This document shows positions 7,720 to 14,161 of a stretch of DNA of 14,161 bases, piece after piece. Both the position numbers and the translations under genes were made by a program. This stretch comes from Bacteroidota bacterium (lineage in GTDB: Bacteria; Bacteroidota; Rhodothermia; Rhodothermales; UBA10348): NCBI GenBank assembly GCA_004356265.1, contig SMXK01000022.1, positions 1-14,161 of the forward strand, read 5' to 3'. The notes under the pieces are model-generated. The model made no database searches. It worked only from the letters and a program-made list of their open reading frames with translations, and was not told the origin of the DNA. Each line of letters opens with the position of its first letter. The first letter of the stretch is position 1.

Positions 7720-10700
7720 ATGACTGATCACTCCCCTTCCGTCGTCCCGGGTCGATCCAGATTGACCATCGAAAGAGCCAGGGAATTACTGTTAGAATCA
7801 TTCGGCGTAGAAGGTGATGTCGGTGAACTCCCGAGTTATATGGACCAGAATTTCCGCGTGAAAGTTGCGGATGACAGCTACGTGTTCAAAATCTCCAATT
7901 CACTGGAGCACTCTGGTCGCCTGGTCGCTCAAGGGCTTGCTCTGGAGCAACTTACAGCCGCAGGACTGCCGGTGCCGCACCTTATTTCAACAAGCGATGG
8001 CAGTTCGACTACGCTGCGAAAAATAGATGGCACCGATCATCTACTGCGACTCGTCACCTTCATGCCTGGCGTAGTCATGGCCAGTGTGAATCCGATACCC
8101 GACGACCTGGTCTTTGACCTGGGAGTGCTTCTGGGGAGGGTTGACCTGTCTCTCAAATCCTTTGACGATCCAGCGATGCACAGCCCATTTGAATGGGATG
8201 TATTGCGAGCCGCCGAGACGGTTTCAAAGCATATCGAGTTTGTTACGGACGGCCCACAGGCCAGTCTCCTCCGCGAGTTTTGTGACCATTTCATTCGCCA
8301 CGTTTTGCCGCGATTGAATTCGCTCCCACATCAAATTATTCACGGAGATGCGAATGATTACAATGTCCTGATCACCGCTGATCCCGGAAGCAGGGCTATT
8401 GCCGGGCTTATTGATTTCGGAGACCTGATGTACACGGCAAGGATCGCTGAACTTGCGATAGCTGCCGCTTACCACATGATGGACCGGGTGGATCCTGTCG
8501 GAGTTGGATGCGCTCTTGTATCGGGTTATAACAGCGTAAATCCGCTTTTGGAGGAAGAACTGGATGTATTCGCTGAATTGATCAGGGCGCGACTGTGTAC
8601 AAGTGTATCCAAGTGTGCAAAAGCGGCGCTCGACGAACCAGAAAATGAATATATTCGAGTCAGCGAACGACCTGCGTGGGATCTTCTGAATAAACTCGAG
8701 CAGCTCCCGGCGCGTCTCGCTACCTATCGATTCCGGCTGGCGTGCGGGTTTCAACCTTTTCCGGGTAATGGGCAGCTGACGGATTGGTTATCAGCCCGGA
8801 CCACCGAATTTGCTTCGCTACTCAATTGCGATTTAAGATCAGACCCAAGCCTCGTGTTCGATTTCAGCGTGGGTACGCTGGACTGGAAACCCGGCGACAT
8901 GATGGAGCCTGAAGTGGCCGGCCGAACCATGAATCGCGTACTGGAAGATGCAGGCGCAGCCGTTGGTGTCGGCCGGTATGACGAGCCACGACTGGTCTAC
9001 ACAGGTGAACAATTCGGAGAAGAATTCCAGGAAAAACGAACCATACATCTGGGACTCGACTTTTTCCAGCCAGCCGGGAGCCCGGTTTTTGCCCCGATTG
9101 ACGGGACTGTTTTTTCAGTACAGAATCTGAAAATCCCGTTTGATTACGGGCCGGCGGTCGTTCTGCGACACGCTCCATCAGATGGACCAGTGTTTTTCAC
9201 TCTTTATGGACACCTGAGTACCTCTTCGGTTGCGGATTTGAAAGAAGGCCAGGTTGTAAAAGCTGGAGCAGAAATTGCGAAAATGGGAACCGTCGACGAA
9301 AATGGTGGATGGGTTCCCCATCTTCATTTTCAGATTATCGGAGACATGTTGGGTTCCAGCGGTGACTTTATCGGTGTGGCTCTTCCCTCTCAGCGAGAAG
9401 TCTGGAAAAGTATTTGTCCGGATCCGAACCTGATCACTGGTGTGCCGTCGGATCGGTTTCCTGCAGCACCGATGGCTCGTGAAAACATACTTCAGAAACG
9501 ACGTGCCCATTCAGGTCCGTCATTGAGCCTCTCGTATGACAAACCGCTCCACATTGTACGCGGTTTAATGCAGTATTTGTACGAACCGGACGGCACTGCT
9601 TTCTTGGATGCGGTAAACAATGTATCACATGTGGGGCACGCACACCCCCACGTTGTACGTGCTTTGAACCGGCAAATGACTGCTCTTAATACCAACACTC
9701 GGTATCTGCATCAGAATCTCGCTCAGTACTCCGAGCGACTCGCCGCCACGCTGCCGGAATCGCTGTCGGTTGTGTATCTGGTCAACTCCGGGAGTGAGGC
9801 CAATGATCTCGCGCTACGAATGGCCCGCCTGGCGACAGGCTCAAACCACGTTATTACAGTTGACGGATCGTATCACGGAAATCTTTCTTCCCTGATCGAT
9901 ATCAGCCCGTACAAACACAGCGGCCCGGGTGGAACAGGCACTCCGCCGGTGACGCGCGTTGTTCCAATGCCAGATCCATATCGCGGGGAGCATCGTGGAT
10001 ATTCCGACGAGTCGGGCGCGGCATATGCCCGGTACGTTGCCGAAGTGTCTACCGAGCTTCACGCAGAATCAGGGTTTGCAGCGTTCATTTGTGAATCAGT
10101 TTTAGGATGCGGTGGGCAGATTTTTCTCCCGCAGACGTATCTGCAGGAGTCATTTAAGGCGATCCGGTCCCTCGGTGGTTTGTGTATTGCAGACGAAGTA
10201 CAGGTCGGATTGGGCCGGTTGGGTTCGCACTTCTGGGGATTTGAATCACACGGTGTAATTCCTGATATCGTGACCATCGGGAAACCTATTGGAAACGGCC
10301 ACCCGCTCGGAGCTGTAGTTACCACTCGGGCCATTGCCGATGCGTTCGACAACGGTATGGAATACTTCAACACTTTCGGCGGTAACCCTGCTTCGTGCGC
10401 AGTTGGTCTCGCCGTCCTGGATGTTCTGGAACAAGAAAACCTGCAACAGAACGCTCGCGAAGTCGGTGCGCATTTACTTGGTCTGTTGAAGAATCTGTCG
10501 GGGAGGCACACGATCATCGGCGATGTGCGCGGGCAGGGACTGTTTATAGGAATCGAGCTTGTTCTGGATCGGGAAACACTTGAACCGGCAGCAGCGGAGG
10601 CGTCCTACGTTGTTAACAGACTTCGGCACAAAGGAATCCTTACGACCGCCGACGGCTCTCTTCGCAACGTGATTAAAATCAAGCCTCCCATGGTGTTCAA

Positions 10701-10779
10701 TCGAGGTGACGCAGACCGACTGGCCTCCGTGCTTGACGAGATTATGGAAGAAGATTTTATTTGTTGTAACTTTGTATAA
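7720..10779 (+). CDS. Three-domain fusion: APH-family kinase, M23 peptidase fold, class III aminotransferase/phospholyase (candidate hydroxylysine kinase/phospholyase)
   Basis: This 1019-residue protein has no signal peptide or membrane segment and is therefore probably cytoplasmic. Residues about 15-345 are an aminoglycoside-phosphotransferase-fold kinase: catalytic HGDANDYN at 208-215 (D210, N215) and the metal-binding IDFGD at 231-235. Residues about 420-570 are an M23/LytM fold with an intact zinc site: H443-x3-D447, YGHLS (H498) and HLH (H534, H536). Residues about 590-1015 are a PLP class III aminotransferase: NSGSEAN at 689-695, IADEVQVG at 823-830, PLP lysine K855 in GKPIGNGHP, and TFGGNP at 885-890. 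The last domain closely resembles AGXT2L ammoniophospholyases, whose partner kinase in animals is APH-like hydroxylysine kinase. Predicted: phosphorylation of 5-hydroxylysine, then release of ammonia and phosphate to give 2-aminoadipate semialdehyde. Phosphoethanolamine or another amino alcohol is an alternative. It lies 18 bases after the dehydrogenase, preceded by a GAGAG purine run. Domains are certain; substrate is inferred. Confidence 0.93.
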   Translation: MTDHSPSVVPGRSRLTIERARELLLESFGVEGDVGELPSYMDQNFRVKVADDSYVFKISNSLEHSGRLVAQGLALEQLTAAGLPVPHLISTSDGSSTTLRKIDGTDHLLRLVTFMPGVVMASVNPIPDDLVFDLGVLLGRVDLSLKSFDDPAMHSPFEWDVLRAAETVSKHIEFVTDGPQASLLREFCDHFIRHVLPRLNSLPHQIIHGDANDYNVLITADPGSRAIAGLIDFGDLMYTARIAELAIAAAYHMMDRVDPVGVGCALVSGYNSVNPLLEEELDVFAELIRARLCTSVSKCAKAALDEPENEYIRVSERPAWDLLNKLEQLPARLATYRFRLACGFQPFPGNGQLTDWLSARTTEFASLLNCDLRSDPSLVFDFSVGTLDWKPGDMMEPEVAGRTMNRVLEDAGAAVGVGRYDEPRLVYTGEQFGEEFQEKRTIHLGLDFFQPAGSPVFAPIDGTVFSVQNLKIPFDYGPAVVLRHAPSDGPVFFTLYGHLSTSSVADLKEGQVVKAGAEIAKMGTVDENGGWVPHLHFQIIGDMLGSSGDFIGVALPSQREVWKSICPDPNLITGVPSDRFPAAPMARENILQKRRAHSGPSLSLSYDKPLHIVRGLMQYLYEPDGTAFLDAVNNVSHVGHAHPHVVRALNRQMTALNTNTRYLHQNLAQYSERLAATLPESLSVVYLVNSGSEANDLALRMARLATGSNHVITVDGSYHGNLSSLIDISPYKHSGPGGTGTPPVTRVVPMPDPYRGEHRGYSDESGAAYARYVAEVSTELHAESGFAAFICESVLGCGGQIFLPQTYLQESFKAIRSLGGLCIADEVQVGLGRLGSHFWGFESHGVIPDIVTIGKPIGNGHPLGAVVTTRAIADAFDNGMEYFNTFGGNPASCAVGLAVLDVLEQENLQQNAREVGAHLLGLLKNLSGRHTIIGDVRGQGLFIGIELVLDRETLEPAAAEASYVVNRLRHKGILTTADGSLRNVIKIKPPMVFNRGDADRLASVLDEIMEEDFICCNFV

Positions 10780-10787
10780 GTTATAAC
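10763..10787 (+). terminator. Stem-loop overlapping the stop codon of the operon's last gene (possible 3' end)
   Basis: Bases 10763-10772 can pair with 10778-10787 around a five-base loop, giving ten pairs including one G-T, and the structure includes the TAA stop. A perfect palindrome CCGTACGG (10787-10794) follows. The stem is AU-rich and the nearest T-run (six T at 10810-10815) is 22 bases away, so this is not a canonical intrinsic terminator; it may be a transcript-stabilising 3' structure or chance. Confidence 0.35.
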
Positions 10788-10837
10788 CGTACGGCCTGCG
10801 ACGATTCAATTTTTTGTCTCCTGATCGTTTATCCGCT

Positions 10838-11170
10838 ATGGCCTCCACCCCACTCGGCGCGTTCGAAGAACTTGTTTTACTCGCCGTAGCCATGCTCAAC
10901 GACGAGGCGTATGGAATTTCGGTCCTGAATGAACTGAACAGCCAGACCGGTCGGTTGTTGACCCTGGGCGCTGTCCATACAACAATGTATCGACTTCAGG
11001 AAAAGGGATTCCTCGAATCAAGAATGGGCGGTGCTACCCGACAAAGAGGTGGACGCCGCAAGCGGCTTTTCAGAATCACAGGAACTGGAATTGCGACCCT
11101 GCAGAACAGTCGGCAAATCCGAGAACGAATGTGGAATCTGGCGACGAACCTGGGAGGATCCGCATCATGA
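10838..11170 (+). CDS. PadR-family transcriptional regulator
   Basis: This 110-residue winged-helix protein shows the PadR pattern: an N-terminal GAFEELVLLAVAML helix, the YGISVLNEL helix, then the recognition/turn segment LTLGAVHTTMYRLQEKGFL, and the wing with RGGRRKRLFRIT. PadR proteins of this size (PadR-s1) bind DNA as dimers and usually repress adjacent membrane or efflux genes. I chose the ATG at 10838 over a TTG at 10814 because homologous proteins begin just before the first helix. Its stop overlaps the next gene's start by four bases (ATGA), the common arrangement of PadR with an ABC permease bearing a prefix domain in this kind of bacterium. The partner is broken, so the regulator may have lost its main target. 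Confidence 0.9.
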   Translation: MASTPLGAFEELVLLAVAMLNDEAYGISVLNELNSQTGRLLTLGAVHTTMYRLQEKGFLESRMGGATRQRGGRRKRLFRITGTGIATLQNSRQIRERMWNLATNLGGSAS

Positions 11171-11679
11171 AACCAACCGATACCCGTCAGGACGGACACC
11201 TGCCTAATTTTCTGCGTGCTATCATCGAAAAATTTTGTAGTGATTCGTTTTTCGAAGAATTTGTCGGTGACCTGGAAGAGGTGCACAATACCCGGCTGAG
11301 TAGACACTCGTCGTTCTGGTCGACCACGAGAACCACGATCGACGTTCTCTCACTTCTTCGGATCCGTTTTAGAAATAAACCGACTCCGGACCGGACCTAC
11401 TTTGACGGGTCATTAACCCGTAATTACGTTCGGATTGCGTGGCGCAACGTTTCTAATAATCAGGGTTATGCCATCGTAAATATTTTTGGCCTGGCTGTTG
11501 GGCTCGCCTGGCTTACCATGAATGCGTGGCTCGATAATTTTGCCGTCAGGATTCAGATCGGCGTAGGAATTTTCTTGATCACCGGACTGTTCGCCCTGGC
11601 ATTCGGTATCACTTCGGTCGGATACCAGTCCTTCCGCGCCGCAATGGCGAACCCGTCCGACAGCCTGAGGCACGAATAG
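11167..11679 (+). pseudogene. Internally deleted ABC transporter permease with N-terminal permease prefix domain
   Basis: The 170-codon frame is open but stands for a protein that should be roughly 850 residues. Residues about 12-70 are a permease prefix domain (FCSDSFFEEFVGDLEEV at 23-39). Residues 84-114 are the start of the permease proper (RNYVRIAWRNV, then NIFGLAVGLA at 105-114). Residue 115 onward (WLTMNAWLDNFAVRIQIG) matches the extreme C-terminus of such permeases: the last FtsX helices and the terminal ANPSDSLRHE. Both periplasmic domains and most membrane helices are missing, so the reading jumps from first helix to last segment near 11500-11511 without frame loss. It starts at ATG 11167 (ATGA overlap with PadR, GGAGG nine bases upstream), not at the GTG at 11131. 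An expressed small remnant protein is possible, but transport function is not. Confidence 0.8.
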
Positions 11680-11763
11680 TTACAGATCGACAACTTGGTC
11701 ACGGACTGAGGATCACTTTTTACTCTTCAGGGATATAAGCATACGGTATCTGGTGAAATCTGA

Positions 11764-12972
11764 ATGTTTATGCGTGCATTGCGATTATCAAACTGTCTGC
11801 TCGTTCTAGCGGTATTTTACGCGGGCGATTCAACAGCGACAGCGAAGTCTCAAGACACATCAATCCAGCAACTTTTCGGAAAAGTAACAGACGCAGAATC
11901 CGGGCTTCCAATTACGGGTGTTCAGGTTTTTTACTCCGGCACCACCATAGGAGACGTCACGGACCAGGGTGGAATTTTTGAACTTCCCAACCCCCCGGTT
12001 ACCCAAATTATTGTTGTGTTCTCGATGCTGGGATATGAAGTGTTGAGTGTAGCCGTCAACGCCAGAACCAGGCAGAGCGGAGAGCTGAATATTGCCCTGA
12101 AAACTTCGATAATAGGATTGGACGGTGTCATAGTTTCCGCGGATCGAGACACGATCTGGGAGCAGAATCTGAAGCGGTTTGAGGACGTATTGTTCAGCAA
12201 TACGTCATTCGGGAAGAGCTGCTGGATTGATAATGCGTTTTCTGTCATTCTGAATTATGATACAGAAACTGAAATCCTGTCTGCCACCGCATCAGAACCT
12301 CTTATCATCATCAATCCCAAACTGGGATATCGCGTTACCCTCCACGATTTCTCCCTGGGCAGCAGAGGCGCCCGATACCACTGGGAAGGCGCACCTCAAT
12401 TTGAAGAACTGGACAGCGACGGTGGCAAAAAGACAAAAGGTTGGTATAAGAACCGGCGCAAGGCGTATTACGGATCCGCCCGCCATCTGCTCAAATCATT
12501 CATCGACGCCGACCTGAAAAAAAGTGGGTTCTACGTGTATTATGTATTCGATCCTGGCCATATGAATAAAGATTTTCCGGTCGCGGAATTAATTTCTACG
12601 GAGCTTGACACATTGGAAATAAGTGAACGGACGATAATTCCAACCGGCCAGGATGGGCTCTTCCTTTTCCAGCCGCACCGCACACTTTATGTTCAATATG
12701 GGAAGGAAGCCGTTGCCAGAGAATTTGATAGCGTCAGAGCTGCTCCACGGTATTACCCACGGTATTACCGCACTCCAAGGACTCGGGTTCAAACGGTGGC
12801 GCCTCTGCAACTTTCGTGGATAGACATTACTGTAGGATCGTTGTTTGTGGATTACCATGGAAATCTGCTCGTGGAAGGTGCCGGATTCCCTATCAAGACG
12901 TACGGGTATATGGCGTGGGAACGCTTGGGAGAATTACTCCCATTTGACTACAATCCTGATCCCGATGATTGA
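11764..12972 (+). CDS. Secreted carboxypeptidase-like regulatory domain (CarboxypepD_reg) protein, copy 1
   Basis: This 402-residue protein has an N-terminal signal segment (hydrophobic about 9-20, probable cleavage near TATA-K at 24-28), then a beta-sandwich CarboxypepD_reg domain at about 35-125 (FGKVTDAESGLPITGV, then TDQGGIFELP). The remaining 275 residues are a conserved but functionally unassigned domain containing WYKNRRKAYYGSARHLL and a C-terminal YGYMAWERLGELLPFDY motif. In Bacteroidota-like bacteria such proteins are exported, cell-envelope associated and often near TonB-dependent receptors or envelope genes; no biochemical role is known to me. It is 84 bases after the broken permease and may have its own promoter there. 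A second in-frame ATG two codons later is an alternative start. It is a full-length paralogue of the next gene. Confidence 0.85.
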   Translation: MFMRALRLSNCLLVLAVFYAGDSTATAKSQDTSIQQLFGKVTDAESGLPITGVQVFYSGTTIGDVTDQGGIFELPNPPVTQIIVVFSMLGYEVLSVAVNARTRQSGELNIALKTSIIGLDGVIVSADRDTIWEQNLKRFEDVLFSNTSFGKSCWIDNAFSVILNYDTETEILSATASEPLIIINPKLGYRVTLHDFSLGSRGARYHWEGAPQFEELDSDGGKKTKGWYKNRRKAYYGSARHLLKSFIDADLKKSGFYVYYVFDPGHMNKDFPVAELISTELDTLEISERTIIPTGQDGLFLFQPHRTLYVQYGKEAVAREFDSVRAAPRYYPRYYRTPRTRVQTVAPLQLSWIDITVGSLFVDYHGNLLVEGAGFPIKTYGYMAWERLGELLPFDYNPDPDD

Positions 12973-14143
12973 ACGATTTTCCGAATACAGAGCAGCGCTT
13001 TTTTTATTCGTATTGCTCTTCCTGATATTCCCTGTCCGATATTCCGCGGCTCAGTCAGCAGTCAGATCCGACACCACACGCGTTCGGGGCATCGTCGTGG
13101 ACGCCGAAACGGGGGATCCGATAATGGGCGTCCACATATTTTACGCGGGTACCACCATCGGTGACGCCTCGGATGCGGATGGCAGCTTCAGCCTTCCTCT
13201 TCCTCCCACCCAGCAGATTAGTCTCGTCGCGTCAATGATCGGTTTTAAATTGATCGAAGAAGACCTGGATCTCAGAATTTATCGTGGTGCACCCTATTTG
13301 TTCAAATTAAAATCCATCACTTTTGATCTTGAAGGAATTGCCGTATTAGGAGACTCGGATCACGCATGGAGAACCAATCTGAGACGATTTAAAGACATCA
13401 TTTTCGGCGATACAGAATTCGGGGATAAATGCGAGATTGAGAACCCTGAGAACCTGGACTTTACCTTTCAATTGATTCAGGATAACCTGTTCGCAACATC
13501 CTCAGGGCCCGTGATTGTCAATAACGACGCGCTAGGGTATACCATTGAACTGCATGGGTTTGAACTAACCGGCCGGGAACAGAATTTTACGTGGAAAGGG
13601 CAGCCCGTATTCGTCGAAATGGAGGGTACCGATAAACAGCGGAGAGTCTGGTCGAAGAACCGGCAACGTGCTTATAATGGCTCACAGAAACACTTTATCA
13701 CATCCCTGTATGCCGGAACTCTGAAAAAAGAGGGCTTTGGGGCCTATCATGTCGCCGAAGTCGGATTTTCGTCTACAGCTAACCCTATCGCCGAGCTTCG
13801 CGGAGACGACTATGATCGGGAAAAATTTACACCTGTAATGTCAGGAAACGTAACTGATCCGACCCGGCAAATGGAATTTATCGGGACGTTGCTTGTGATT
13901 TACAACAAAGAGGATGAGCCAGACGATTACATTGAATACGCCAATCGATTACGTTCCACCAATGCCAGGGCCATCCTGAATCAATCGTCCTGGATGGAGC
14001 TACCGTTCACATCCGTCACAACAGATAAAAACGGCAACGTTTTGAATGATTCTGTATCAGACCCCGTGAAAGTATTCGGTTACTGGGCATGGGAACGTGT
14101 GGGCGAGTGGCTGCCATCAGATTACTCCCCGATTCTGGACTAG
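12965..14143 (+). CDS. Secreted carboxypeptidase-like regulatory domain (CarboxypepD_reg) protein, copy 2
   Basis: This 392-residue protein starts at the ATG at 12965, which overlaps the stop of the previous gene by eight bases (ATGATTGA). This start places a clear signal peptide at the N-terminus: RAALFLFVLLFLIF at 9-22 and likely cleavage after SAA at 27-29. An upstream frame back to 12845 lies inside copy 1 and would bury that signal. A CarboxypepD_reg domain covers about 39-125 (VRGIVVDAETGDPIMGV; YAGTTIGD), followed by the same uncharacterised C-terminal domain as copy 1, with WSKNRQRAYNGSQKHFI and the ending YWAWERVGEWLPSDY. The two proteins align along their whole length, so this is a tandem duplication followed by divergence, translated in a coupled way. 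Function unknown; export to periplasm or envelope is likely. Confidence 0.86.
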   Translation: MIERFSEYRAALFLFVLLFLIFPVRYSAAQSAVRSDTTRVRGIVVDAETGDPIMGVHIFYAGTTIGDASDADGSFSLPLPPTQQISLVASMIGFKLIEEDLDLRIYRGAPYLFKLKSITFDLEGIAVLGDSDHAWRTNLRRFKDIIFGDTEFGDKCEIENPENLDFTFQLIQDNLFATSSGPVIVNNDALGYTIELHGFELTGREQNFTWKGQPVFVEMEGTDKQRRVWSKNRQRAYNGSQKHFITSLYAGTLKKEGFGAYHVAEVGFSSTANPIAELRGDDYDREKFTPVMSGNVTDPTRQMEFIGTLLVIYNKEDEPDDYIEYANRLRSTNARAILNQSSWMELPFTSVTTDKNGNVLNDSVSDPVKVFGYWAWERVGEWLPSDYSPILD

Positions 14144-14146
14144 GGT

Positions 14147-14160
14147 CTGCTGATTAGCAG
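14147..14160 (+). terminator. Small hairpin at the right edge, possible start of a terminator (cut off)
   Basis: CTGCT at 14147-14151 pairs with AGCAG at 14156-14160 across a GATT loop, four bases after the stop of the last gene. The window ends one base later, so it cannot be seen whether a T-run follows. Confidence 0.3.
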
Positions 14161-14161
14161 G

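Noticed and set aside
7720..8760. APH-fold domain as an antibiotic resistance phosphotransferase
   Set aside because: The domain is fused to a PLP enzyme and sits in a catabolic operon. Hydroxylysine-kinase-like metabolic kinases share the same fold and HGD/DFG motifs, so resistance is not supported.
8980..9430. M23 domain as an ordinary secreted cell-wall endopeptidase
   Set aside because: There is no signal peptide or membrane anchor, and it is internal to a cytosolic multidomain enzyme.
10809..10816. T-run as an intrinsic terminator tail
   Set aside because: It is 22 bases away from the stem ending at 10787 and has no GC-rich stem directly before it.
10814..10837. Upstream TTG start for the PadR gene
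   Set aside because: It adds eight residues not expected in PadR proteins; the ATG at 10838 directly precedes the first conserved helix.
12845..12964. Upstream start for the second CarboxypepD_reg protein
   Set aside because: This extension lies within the coding region of the first copy in another frame and would put 40 residues before an obvious signal peptide.

Overview
The window looks like a chromosomal segment of a bacterium from the Bacteroidota/Rhodothermota/Balneolota side of the FCB group. Evidence for this is the large two-domain FtsX/MacB-type permeases with the characteristic 'NIFG' first membrane helix, a PadR regulator coupled to a permease carrying a prefix domain, two secreted carboxypeptidase-like regulatory domain (CarboxypepD_reg) proteins, and mostly weak Shine-Dalgarno sequences. 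No rRNA, tRNA, CRISPR array or insertion sequence is visible, and no gene-free stretch exceeds 300 bases. The exact taxon cannot be fixed from this sequence alone.

Layout. Bases 1-1573 (minus) hold the N-terminal two thirds of an ABC transporter permease that runs off the left edge. Bases 1642-2277 (minus) encode a TRIC/UPF0126 membrane protein, a family that includes glycine transporters. A 93-bp divergent promoter region (2278-2370) separates it from a tight plus-strand operon, 2371-10779: DapA-family lyase/deaminase, aldehyde dehydrogenase, GntR/FCD regulator, proline racemase-family epimerase, FAD-dependent D-amino-acid dehydrogenase, and a 1019-residue three-domain fusion protein. Then come a PadR regulator (10838-11170) overlapping a severely internally deleted ABC permease (11167-11679), and two overlapping paralogous secreted CarboxypepD_reg proteins (11764-12972, 12965-14143).

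How the genes work together. The first five operon genes form a complete trans-4-hydroxy-L-proline route: epimerisation to cis-4-hydroxy-D-proline, oxidation to pyrroline-4-hydroxy-2-carboxylate, deamination to 2-oxoglutarate semialdehyde, and oxidation to 2-oxoglutarate, with a local GntR regulator. The sixth gene joins an APH-family small-molecule kinase, an M23 metallopeptidase fold and a class III aminotransferase of the AGXT2L (ammoniophospholyase) type. In animals, hydroxylysine kinase and 5-phosphohydroxylysine phospho-lyase belong to exactly these two families. The most interesting reading of the window is therefore a collagen-amino-acid catabolic island: hydroxyproline through the five-gene pathway, hydroxylysine through the fusion, and possibly glycine uptake through the divergent TRIC protein. 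The hydroxyproline part is strongly supported; the hydroxylysine and glycine parts are inference.
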